Part shown: positions 1 to 5,880 of the stretch, in pieces | Layout: every line of letters begins with the position of its first letter | Position numbering within the stretch: position 1 is the first letter of the stretch | DNA from: Comamonadaceae bacterium | GTDB lineage: Bacteria > Pseudomonadota > Gammaproteobacteria > Burkholderiales > Burkholderiaceae_C | DNA: 7,455 nucleotides | Reading direction: 5' to 3' | Assembly (NCBI GenBank): GCA_947463845.1 | Contig: CANHUM010000082.1 | Location: 1-7,455, forward strand | Program-made: the position numbers and the translations under genes | Notes under the pieces: model-generated | What the model was told of the DNA's origin: nothing | Database searches by the model: none | The model's input: only the letters and a program-made list of their open reading frames with translations

Positions 1-265
1 CCCAGTTGAATCCGACATTGGTCAGGCCCGAGGCCAGCAGCAAGAGCCACAGCCCGGGGTGTCCTCGCCAACTCAGCAGTTGTCCGCTGCGCCACAGCCA
101 CCCGGCGATGGACACAAACACCAAGGCATAGACCAGCGCCGTTGCCCACAGCGGGTGCAGACCCAGGGCTTCAAGGTGTTTGAAAGGCCACCAGCACACG
201 CCCCACACAAAGGCGTTGAACAGGAGCCCGGCGACCGCCAGGCTTTTGGGAGAGGTGTGGCCCAT
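1..265 (-). CDS. EamA/DMT-family transporter, N-terminal part (cut by window edge)
   Basis: Reading the minus strand from the ATG at 265-263 gives 88 codons with no stop before the window ends. Residues 9-28 form a first membrane segment containing FNAFVWGVCWWPFKHLEAL, followed by GLHPLWATALVYALVFVSIAGW (second segment) and a third starting at GLWLLLLASGLTNVGFNW. This is the N-terminal pattern of EamA-domain drug/metabolite transporters, in which a W-G-x-x-W/F motif sits in the first helix. The family usually has about 290-310 residues and 10 helices, so roughly two thirds of the gene lies outside the window. It starts 11 nt after the dedA stop on the same strand, so co-transcription is likely. 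No strong Shine-Dalgarno precedes the ATG, which suggests dependence on translation of dedA. The inner-membrane location is inferred from the family; the substrate is unknown, with amino acids or other metabolites typical. Confidence 0.8.
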   Translation of the reverse strand, partial: MGHTSPKSLAVAGLLFNAFVWGVCWWPFKHLEALGLHPLWATALVYALVFVSIAGWLWRSGQLLSWRGHPGLWLLLLASGLTNVGFNW

Positions 266-276
266 GCGTGGGCAGC

Positions 277-912
277 TTAGGAGGCGTCGCCAGAGGCTTT
301 GGCTGCTGCTGCGGCCTGGCGTTTGCGCCACCAGCGCCAGCCCAGCCAGACGATGCCGATGCCCAGCAGGGCAAAGATGCCATGCTGGAACTGGCGCAAC
401 ACGTCAAACATCCAGTCCCAGTTTTGTGCGCCAAAGTAACCCAGGTACACCCAGATCGGGACGCTGATCAGGGCGGCAAAGCCATCCATGAAAAACCAGG
501 TGGCAAAACTGACGCGTCGGCTCATGCCTGCCGAGAAAAACACTGGGGTGCGCAGACCGGGCAGAAACCGGGCCACGAACATGACCCATTTGCCATATTT
601 TTGAAAAGCATCTTGCGCGCTCGCAAAACGCGCTGGCGTCAGGATTTTTCGAAAACCGGGCAGTCCGGCGATTCGCTCGCCATACAAGCGGCCCAGTGTG
701 AACATCAGACCGTCACCGACCATCACACCGGCCATGCCCACGGCAAACATGGTGTGCACGTCGGCATGCCCCAGGCCCGCGATCACGCCGCCCGTGACCA
801 AAGTCACATCTTCCGGGATGGGGACGCCAAAACCGCAAATGAGCAGCATCACAAATACGGCCAAGTAGCCATATTCGGTGAAGATGGGCATCAAAAACTC
901 AAAAACTTCCAT
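277..912 (-). CDS. DedA-family (SNARE-associated/VTT domain) inner-membrane protein
   Basis: With the ATG at 912 the protein has 211 residues, the usual DedA size. It opens with an amphipathic stretch and a membrane segment (YGYLAVFVMLLICGFGVPIPED, residues 14-35). It then has the family's glycine-rich re-entrant region (TGGVIAGLG, about 40-48), VGDGLMFTLGRLYG (65-78), and the hallmark RFLPGLR (115-121) with both conserved arginines, which correspond to the essential pair in E. coli YqjA. Three C-terminal hydrophobic segments end in a basic, alanine-rich tail. DedA proteins are involved in membrane homeostasis, and members have been shown to recycle undecaprenyl phosphate across the membrane; that role here is inferred from the family. 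The start is uncertain. An in-frame ATG at 990 has a good GGAAGGGA ribosome site 7 nt upstream and would add 26 residues of unusual sequence. I prefer 912 because family members start close to the YGYLAVF segment. The gene precedes the EamA gene at 1-265 and diverges from alr. Confidence 0.9.
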   Translation of the reverse strand: MEVFEFLMPIFTEYGYLAVFVMLLICGFGVPIPEDVTLVTGGVIAGLGHADVHTMFAVGMAGVMVGDGLMFTLGRLYGERIAGLPGFRKILTPARFASAQDAFQKYGKWVMFVARFLPGLRTPVFFSAGMSRRVSFATWFFMDGFAALISVPIWVYLGYFGAQNWDWMFDVLRQFQHGIFALLGIGIVWLGWRWWRKRQAAAAAKASGDAS

Positions 913-1129
913 GGAATTCAAAGTTTGGCAGCGCAAGAAACCCGTGGCGAAATGCACCGGCCCAGCAAGCTGCGCGCCAGTGTAAAGCATTTGCAAGTCC
1001 CTTCCAGACGCAGGTCAGGCGGGTATTCCCTTGCAGCGAAAGGGCTAAACGACAAGGGGTCCGTGACTTGTCGCAAGGGCTGACTTTGCTGGCACACTTG
1101 GGCGTCTTTGTCAGATTTCCCGCGAGACC
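913..1129. promoter_or_regulatory. Divergent intergenic region between dedA and alr
   Basis: This stretch must carry the promoters of both divergent units, or 991-1129 if dedA starts at 990. I could not pick convincing -35/-10 pairs on either strand. It contains a perfect 7-bp inverted repeat, CGACAAG at 1050-1056 and CTTGTCG at 1067-1073 with a 10-nt spacer. It also has a shorter CCCTT/AAGGG pair (1028-1032 and 1040-1044). Two imperfect copies of a CTTG-N-CG-AAGGGCT element begin at 1030 and 1067. These could be operator half-sites or chance. No strong ribosome-binding site precedes alr. Confidence 0.4.
998..1005 (-). promoter_or_regulatory. Possible ribosome-binding site for an upstream dedA start (ATG at 990)
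   Basis: The minus strand reads GGAAGGGA here, 7 nt before an in-frame ATG at 990-988. This is the only good Shine-Dalgarno near the dedA start; the preferred ATG at 912 has none. Either dedA has an N-terminal extension of 26 residues, or this is a chance purine run. Most other genes in the window also lack a strong site, so its absence at 912 is not decisive. Confidence 0.4.
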
Positions 1130-2227
1130 ATGCCCCGCCCGATACAAGCCACCATCCATACCCAGGCCTTGCGCCACAACTTGAACCGGGCGCGTCAGGC
1201 GGCGCCTGATGCGCAGGTCTGGGCCGTCACCAAGGCCAACGCCTATGGGCATGGCATTGAACGGGTGTTTGACGGGCTGCGTGGGGCCGACGGTTTTGCT
1301 TTGCTGGACCTGTCTGAGGCCGAGCGTGTGCGGGCGTTGGGTTGGCGTGGGCCGATCTTGTTGCTCGAAGGTGCTTTTGAGGCGCGTGATCTGGAGTTGT
1401 GCTCGCGCCTGCACCTGTGGCATACGGTGCACTGCGATGAGCAGATCGAGATGCTGGCGCTGCACAAGACGCATGAGCCACACCGCGTTTTTCTGAAGAT
1501 GAATTCGGGCATGAATCGCTTGGGTTTTGCCCCTGAGCGCTTTCGTTCGGCCTGGACCCGTCTGAATGCTTTGCCTCAGGTGGACGAAATTTCGCTCATG
1601 ACCCATTTCAGCGATGCCGATGGCCCCAAAGGCATTGCCCAGCAAATGGCCCGTTTTGAACAAGCCTCCCGCGACTTGCCCGGCGAGCGCAGCTTGAGCA
1701 ACAGTGCCGCAACCTTGCGCCATGCACAGGACGCTGCGGTGAAGGCCGACTGGATTCGCCCCGGCATTGCGGTGTACGGTAGCGCGCCCGATTTTCCAGA
1801 GCACAGCGCCGAGCATTGGGGCTTGCAACCCGCCATGAGCCTGAATGCCCAGATCATCGCGGTGCAGCAGTTGCAGGCGGGAGACAGCGTGGGTTACGGC
1901 TCCAGCTTTGTGGCCGATGGCCCCATGCGCATTGGTGTGGTCGCTTGCGGATATGCCGATGGCTACCCGCGCGTTTGTCCCACAGGCACGCCCGTGCTGG
2001 TGGGGGGCGTACGCGGTCGGACCTTGGGCCGCGTGAGCATGGACATGTTGACCGTGGACCTGAGTGACTTGCCCGAGGCGGGTGTGGGGACCGAAGTCAC
2101 GCTCTGGGGGCGCTCGGCCATGGGGGCGGTGCTGAGCATCGACGAGGTGGCGCAAGCGGCGGGTACCGTGGGGTATGAACTGATGTGCGCCTTGGCGCCG
2201 CGGGTGCCGGTGCTGGTGCAAGACTGA
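1130..2227 (+). CDS. alr: Alanine racemase (PLP-dependent)
   Basis: This 365-residue enzyme interconverts L- and D-alanine in the cytoplasm, supplying D-alanine for peptidoglycan, and is a typical alr/DadX in length and layout. The N-terminal PLP barrel has the cofactor motif [11 protein letters not shown] (residues 32-42) with the Schiff-base lysine K35. The usual residue before it is V rather than T34, a mild change. [10 protein letters not shown] (123-132) provides the lysine that is commonly carbamylated. The C-terminal beta domain carries VGYG (254-257) with Y256, the expected second catalytic base, then CGYADGYPR (273-281), GRVSMDM, and the terminal [14 protein letters not shown]. All expected active-site residues are present, so it should be active. 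The start is the ATG giving MPRPIQATI, the usual N-terminus of the family. Its TGA overlaps the ATG of the following transporter by one base, indicating translational coupling. A biosynthetic Alr and a catabolic DadX cannot be told apart from sequence alone; the absence of an adjacent dadA favours Alr. Confidence 0.97.
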   Translation: MPRPIQATIHTQALRHNLNRARQAAPDAQVWAVTKANAYGHGIERVFDGLRGADGFALLDLSEAERVRALGWRGPILLLEGAFEARDLELCSRLHLWHTVHCDEQIEMLALHKTHEPHRVFLKMNSGMNRLGFAPERFRSAWTRLNALPQVDEISLMTHFSDADGPKGIAQQMARFEQASRDLPGERSLSNSAATLRHAQDAAVKADWIRPGIAVYGSAPDFPEHSAEHWGLQPAMSLNAQIIAVQQLQAGDSVGYGSSFVADGPMRIGVVACGYADGYPRVCPTGTPVLVGGVRGRTLGRVSMDMLTVDLSDLPEAGVGTEVTLWGRSAMGAVLSIDEVAQAAGTVGYELMCALAPRVPVLVQD

Positions 2228-3150
2228 TGCCTCAGCGCGCACCGCTGCACCCCCACGATCAACTTGCGCTGTTCGTGGCTTTGGGTTTGATCGTCATTTG
2301 GGGCGGCAATTTCACCCTGCAAAAGTACCTGTTTGATCGGATCACGCCCGGCGGCTTTCTGTGGGCGCGCTACCTGATCATGCCCGTGTGTGCGTTGTTG
2401 CTCATGCGCTGGCGCCTGGGCTTTTGGCTGCCCCCCTTGCCGCGCAAGGACTGGATGCACATGGCTTGGTTGGGCTTCATTGGTCATTCACTGCATGTGG
2501 GCCTGGTGACCTACGGCATCCACTGGTCGACGGCGTTTTCCAGTTCGGTCATTTTGGCTTGTGGACCGATCTTTACCTTGCTGATCTTGCGCGTTCAGGG
2601 GATGGAGCGCTTGACGGGCGCGCAACTGGCGGGGGTGACGCTGGCTTTTGGCGGGGTCTTGATGTTCCTGTCAGACAAACTGCTGGGCGGAAACTGGCGG
2701 GCAGGTGGGGGCGATCTGGTTTTGTTGATCGCAGCTTCCCTTTTCTCGTATTACACCGTGGCGGTCAAACCGGTCATGCAGCGGCATGGCCCGGTGCTGA
2801 CCATGGGCTATGCGACGCTGCTGGGCGGTTTGCCAGTCATGCTGCTGTCCGTGCCGGCGGGCTTGGACGCCAACTGGTCTTTGCTGGATTTTTGGGGCTG
2901 GGTGGGCCTGTTTTGGTCGGTGCTGGTGTCGGCCTTTCTGGGCTGGTTGGCCTGGGGCTGGATCAACACGGTGCGTGGCGTGGCCCGGTCTGCGCCCCTC
3001 ATGTACCTGATGCCGCCGATGGCGGGCTTGTTTGCCTGGGCACTGTCGGGTGAGCATTACACCTGGATCAAGGTGGCCGGTGCTGGCTTGACCTTGCTGG
3101 GGGTGGCCATGGCCCAATACGCCGGGCAAATCCAGCGGCGCCTGCGTTGA
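2227..3150 (+). CDS. EamA/DMT-family transporter coupled to alr
   Basis: The product has 307 residues and about 10 predicted membrane segments, arranged as two EamA repeats at roughly residues 14-148 and 162-300. The first helix has the DMT motif IWGGNFTLQKY (24-34). The first repeat ends in the typical LAGVTLAFGGVLMFL, and the second ends in VAGAGLTLLGVAMAQYAG. The protein is therefore an inner-membrane drug/metabolite transporter, a superfamily that mostly exports amino acids, nucleotides or small metabolites. The start is the ATG at 2227, inside the alr stop (TGATG). A GTG at 2185 in the same frame would add 14 low-complexity residues wholly overlapping alr and is rejected. Coupling to alanine racemase suggests a connection to alanine, such as overflow export, but this is inference. 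The stop lies 7 nt from the convergent TSUP gene, with no visible terminator between them. Confidence 0.93.
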   Translation: MPQRAPLHPHDQLALFVALGLIVIWGGNFTLQKYLFDRITPGGFLWARYLIMPVCALLLMRWRLGFWLPPLPRKDWMHMAWLGFIGHSLHVGLVTYGIHWSTAFSSSVILACGPIFTLLILRVQGMERLTGAQLAGVTLAFGGVLMFLSDKLLGGNWRAGGGDLVLLIAASLFSYYTVAVKPVMQRHGPVLTMGYATLLGGLPVMLLSVPAGLDANWSLLDFWGWVGLFWSVLVSAFLGWLAWGWINTVRGVARSAPLMYLMPPMAGLFAWALSGEHYTWIKVAGAGLTLLGVAMAQYAGQIQRRLR

Positions 3151-3157
3151 TCAGGCT

Positions 3158-3916
3158 TCACTTCAGCCAGGTGTCGTAAGCGGTCTTGCAGATCAAGGCC
3201 ACCACCACCAGGATGAACACTTGGCGCACAAACCCCGAGCCGTGCTTCAGAGCCAGCCGGGTGCCAATCAGGCTGCCGATGATGTTGGCCACCGCCATGG
3301 CCAGTGCCAGATGCCACCACACATGCCCTTGGTAAGCGAACAGCATGAGCGCCGAAAAATTGGTGGCCACGTTGATGAATTTGGCGGATGCAGAGGCGTT
3401 CAGAAAGTCATAGCCCAGCCAACGCACATAGGCAAACACCAGAAAGCTGCCCGTTCCGGGGCCAAAGAACCCATCGTAAAACCCGATCGTCAGGCCGATG
3501 CCGGAGGCGATCCAGATTTCCAGGCTGCCGCTAAAGCGCGGTGCATGTGCGCGGCCCATGTCTTTTTTGGCCAAGGTGTAAATCAGCAAGACCACCAGCA
3601 AAACAGGCAGCGCCTTGCGAAACAGGGTCGGGTCGACCTGAGTGACCACCCAGGCCCCGATGACCGAGCCCACCAAGCCTGCGCCCGCCGCAGGCAGCAA
3701 GGAGCGCCAGGGCATGACCACCTTGCGACTGTATTGCGCGGCGGCAAAGGCGGTGCCCCAGATCGATGCGCTTTTGTTGGTGCCAAACAAGGTGGCGGGC
3801 GCAGCGCCAGGAAAGGTCGCAAAGAGCGCGGGCAGCAAGATCAGGCCGCCACCGCCCACGATCGAGTCGATCAGCCCAGCCAGCAGCGAGGCCAGCGACA
3901 CCATCAGTAAATCCAT
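3158..3916 (-). CDS. TSUP (TauE/SafE, YfcA-like) family permease
   Basis: This 252-residue integral membrane protein has the internally duplicated structure of the TSUP/TauE-SafE family. The first half carries GLIDSIVGGGGLILLPAL (14-31) and GTNKSASIWGT (45-55). The second half carries the matching GFYDGFFGPGTGSFL (145-159) and AKFINVATNFSAL (178-190). These are close to the signatures of E. coli YfcA (GxIDSIxGGGG, TNK, GFYDGFFGPxxGSF). About eight membrane segments are visible. Characterised relatives move sulfite, sulfonates or other small anions, but YfcA-type members have no firm substrate and none should be assigned here. The start is the ATG giving MDLLMVSL; only a weak ribosome site precedes it. 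The gene stands alone, downstream of the terminator at 3977-4003, so it needs its own promoter within about 60 bp, which I could not identify. It converges on the alr operon. Confidence 0.93.
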   Translation of the reverse strand: MDLLMVSLASLLAGLIDSIVGGGGLILLPALFATFPGAAPATLFGTNKSASIWGTAFAAAQYSRKVVMPWRSLLPAAGAGLVGSVIGAWVVTQVDPTLFRKALPVLLVVLLIYTLAKKDMGRAHAPRFSGSLEIWIASGIGLTIGFYDGFFGPGTGSFLVFAYVRWLGYDFLNASASAKFINVATNFSALMLFAYQGHVWWHLALAMAVANIIGSLIGTRLALKHGSGFVRQVFILVVVALICKTAYDTWLK

Positions 3917-3951
3917 GGCACCGATTGTGTCACCCCCAAGGTGCCCGAACT

Positions 3952-4000
3952 GTCGCGCAAAAGCGGATGCGCAAGCAAAAAAAAGCGCCGCTTGCGCGAC
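3952..4000. repeat. Overlapping inverted repeats around the terminator
   Basis: GTCGCGCAA at 3952-3960 is a perfect inverted repeat of TTGCGCGAC at 3992-4000 (9 bp). In the same stretch GCGCAAGC at 3969-3976 is a perfect inverted repeat of GCTTGCGC at 3990-3997 (8 bp). Both pairs use the same right-hand arm, and that arm also lies in the terminator hairpin, so the three structures exclude one another. It could be a relic of a duplicated terminator, a readthrough-controlling structure, or an operator for the TSUP gene. Function unknown. Confidence 0.6.
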
Positions 4001-4003
4001 GCT
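3977..4003 (-). terminator. Intrinsic terminator of the mmsA-GMC operon
   Basis: On the minus strand an 8-bp stem, AGCGTCGC pairing with GCGGCGCT and including one G-U pair, is closed by a GCAA tetraloop of the stable GNRA type. It is followed by an unbroken run of eight T (the last stem base counts as part of no run). It lies 136 nt downstream of the GMC stop and upstream of the TSUP gene on the same strand, so it separates the two units. The plus strand has no T run after the stem, so it works in one direction only. Confidence 0.87.
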
Positions 4004-4139
4004 ATGGAAAATACACCTCGTTCGGGTGTTGGGTGATGTTCGAGTTCTTCGGGTTTCGAGTTGTCTCCTCGGCCCTCAGGATGCGGTACTGCATTGCATC
4101 GAGTGATTGCAATGTAATGGATGATCTGCCCGCCGGTCC
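4004..4139 (-). other. Structured 3' UTR of the GMC gene; possible 3'-derived small RNA
   Basis: These 136 nt separate the GMC stop from the terminator and contain no credible ORF. In the minus-strand transcript a stem forms near the 5' end: CATTGC and GCAATG at 4092-4097 and 4109-4114, extendable to 9 bp with one bulged base. An A/C-rich, G-poor stretch follows (about 4020-4066) holding four copies of CYCGAA, seen as TTCGRG on the plus strand at 4021, 4039, 4048 and 4055. Then comes the terminator with its long U tail. A 5' hairpin, an open A/C-rich middle and a U-tailed terminator match the general layout of Hfq-dependent small RNAs released from 3' UTRs. A plain untranslated tail is the default alternative. 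I found no internal promoter. Confidence 0.3.
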
Positions 4140-5855
4140 TCAGGGATTTCCCGATCCCGGGGAAATCCCTGCCACCGACCCAGCATCGGCCAAGATCCAT
4201 TGCGCTGCTTTTTCCGCAATCATGAGCGTGGGGCTGTTGGTGTTACCACTGGTGATGGTGGGCATCACGCCCGCATCGACCACGCGCAGGCCCGCCACGC
4301 CGCGCACCTGCAGTCGGGAGTTGACCACCGCCATGGGGTCGTCTTCACGCCCCATGCGGGTGGTGCCCACGGGGTGGAAGATGGTGCTGGCGATGTCCCC
4401 GGCCAGTTTGGCCAGTTCTTCGTCGCTTTGGTACTGAACGCCGGGTTTGAATTCTTCCGGTGCGAAGGGTGCCATGGCAGGCTGGGCCAAGATGCGTCGC
4501 GTCACACGCAGGCTGTCGGCAGCGACTTGGCGGTCTTCGTGGGTGGCCAGGTAGTTGGGGGCAATGGCGGGGGCGTCTTCGAAGCGGGGCGACTTGATCT
4601 GCACCGTGCCGCGGCTGGTGGGGTTGAGGTTGCACACGCTGGCCGTGATGGCCGGGAAGCTGTGCAGCGGCTCGCCAAAGGCGTCCAGGCTCAGGGGTTG
4701 CACGTGGTACTGGATATTGGGCCAGACACGCCCCGGGTCGCTGCGGGTGAAGGCGCCCAGCTGGCTGGGGGCCATGCTCATGGGGCCGGTGCGTTGGAGC
4801 GCGTACTCCAGGCCGATCATGGCCTTGCCCCACAGGCTGTTCGCCAGAGTGTTCAGGGTTTTGGCATTTTGAACCTTGTAGACCGAGCGGATCTGCAAAT
4901 GGTCTTGCAAGTTGGCGCCCACCCCGGGCAAATCGACCTGCACCGGCACGCCTTTGGCCTGCAACAACTCGGCCGGACCAATGCCCGAGAGCTGCAAAAT
5001 TTGCACCGAGCCAATGCTGCCCGCGCTCAGGATCACCTCGGCCTGGGCGCTCACGCTGACCGCCTGGCCCTGGCGCACCAAGTTGGCGCCCACGCAGCGC
5101 ATGCTGCCATCCGGCTGGGAGGCCAGTTGCAAGGCTTGCACACGGGTTTCGGTCCAGACCGTGAGGTTGGGGCGTTGCTGCGCTGGGCGCAAAAACGCTT
5201 TGGAGGCATTCCAGCGCCAGCCGTCCTTTTGGTTCACCTCAAAGTAGCCCACGCCCTCGTTGTTGCCAGTGTTGAAGTCCGGCGTGGCCGGGATACCGGC
5301 TTGCACAGCGGCTTGCGCGAAAGCATCCAACACCTCCCAGCGCAAGCGCTGTTTTTCAATGCGCCATTCGCCGCCGTGGCCATGCAATTGGGCAAAGTCA
5401 TCTCTCGCGCCCCCGTGCTGACGGGCAAAGTCGTGCGTCAGGGTGGCATCGAGTTTGTGGTGGTTTTCGTGTGCCTTGAAGTCGGCCAGGCAGGGTTGCC
5501 AGCGCCAGGCCTCGTCGCCTGTGACCTCGGCCCAGTGCTCGTAATCGCGTGATTGGCCGCGCATGTAAATCATGCCGTTGATGCTGCTGCAACCGCCCAG
5601 CGCCTTGCCACGTGGGTAGCGTAGGCTGCGCCCGTTCAGACCCTGCGCCGGCTCGGTTTGGTACAGCCAGTCGGTGCGCGGATTGCCAATGCAGTAAAGG
5701 TAGCCCACAGGGATATGAATCCAGTGGTAGTTGTCCTTCTTGCCCGCCTCTACCAGCAAGACCCGCTTGCTGCCGTCGGCACTGAGCCGGTTGGCCAGCA
5801 AACACCCCGCCGTACCGGCGCCGATGATGATGTAGTCAAAGCTGTTGTGGTTCAT
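4140..5855 (-). CDS. GMC-family FAD-dependent oxidoreductase (choline dehydrogenase-like)
   Basis: The 571-residue flavoenzyme probably oxidises an alcohol to an aldehyde. The N-terminal Rossmann fold has IIIGAGTAGCLLANRL with G12, G14 and G17, and the ribose-binding E36 in VLLVEAG. GMC signature 1 is GKALGGCSSINGMIYMRG (83-100). Signature 2 is GSIGSVQILQLSGIG (279-293), with V284 where proline is usual. The C-terminal substrate domain carries the catalytic pair H494 (FHPVGTTRMG) and N538 (SGNTNSPT). Their spacing of 44 residues equals that of H466 and N510 in choline oxidase. No signal peptide is present, so it is cytoplasmic or loosely membrane-bound; relatives pass electrons to the respiratory chain. 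The gene follows mmsA by 25 nt on the same strand, so they are one operon, and its aldehyde product is likely the substrate of that dehydrogenase. A poor ribosome site suggests coupled translation. The last ten residues are encoded inside a 12-bp inverted repeat. The substrate is unknown; choline is possible but not indicated by the neighbours. Confidence 0.93.
   Translation of the reverse strand: MNHNSFDYIIIGAGTAGCLLANRLSADGSKRVLLVEAGKKDNYHWIHIPVGYLYCIGNPRTDWLYQTEPAQGLNGRSLRYPRGKALGGCSSINGMIYMRGQSRDYEHWAEVTGDEAWRWQPCLADFKAHENHHKLDATLTHDFARQHGGARDDFAQLHGHGGEWRIEKQRLRWEVLDAFAQAAVQAGIPATPDFNTGNNEGVGYFEVNQKDGWRWNASKAFLRPAQQRPNLTVWTETRVQALQLASQPDGSMRCVGANLVRQGQAVSVSAQAEVILSAGSIGSVQILQLSGIGPAELLQAKGVPVQVDLPGVGANLQDHLQIRSVYKVQNAKTLNTLANSLWGKAMIGLEYALQRTGPMSMAPSQLGAFTRSDPGRVWPNIQYHVQPLSLDAFGEPLHSFPAITASVCNLNPTSRGTVQIKSPRFEDAPAIAPNYLATHEDRQVAADSLRVTRRILAQPAMAPFAPEEFKPGVQYQSDEELAKLAGDIASTIFHPVGTTRMGREDDPMAVVNSRLQVRGVAGLRVVDAGVMPTITSGNTNSPTLMIAEKAAQWILADAGSVAGISPGSGNP
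4141..4171. repeat. 12-bp perfect inverted repeat over the GMC stop codon
   Basis: CAGGGATTTCCC at 4141-4152 and GGGAAATCCCTG at 4160-4171 are perfect reverse complements around a 7-nt loop. The repeat encodes the last residues of the GMC protein (GISPGSGNP) and includes two bases of its TGA. No T run follows on the minus strand, so it is not a classical terminator. It could protect the 3' end of the coding message, slow ribosomes at the stop, or bind a protein. Confidence 0.75.
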
Positions 5856-5880
5856 GGTCAGGCCAAGAGTGACGTCAAGC

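Noticed and set aside
268..1083. 271-codon plus-strand open frame opposite dedA
   Set aside because: It is antisense to dedA and continues into the intergenic region, with a charged composition lacking recognisable motifs.
899..2242. 447-codon minus-strand open frame opposite alr
   Set aside because: It lies antisense to a complete alanine racemase. Its product is rich in H, R, Q and A with no domain or membrane pattern. Long antisense frames are expected in high-GC genes.
3221..3910. 229-codon plus-strand open frame opposite the TSUP gene
   Set aside because: It is the antisense shadow of a membrane protein gene, composed mostly of Q, H, R and G, with no family features.
3904..4200. 98-codon minus-strand frame spanning the GMC-TSUP gap
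   Set aside because: It overlaps the GMC 3' end, crosses the terminator, and has no ribosome site or coding signature. The hairpins explain this DNA better.
4200..5552. 450-codon plus-strand open frame opposite the GMC gene
   Set aside because: It is antisense to an intact GMC enzyme. Its sequence is low complexity (H, G, A, Q), resembles no family, and its length follows from the GC bias.
5870..5877. TGACGTCA palindrome between mmsA and the GMC gene
   Set aside because: An 8-bp palindrome inside a 25-nt intra-operon gap is likely chance. No bacterial regulator obviously fits an internal site there.
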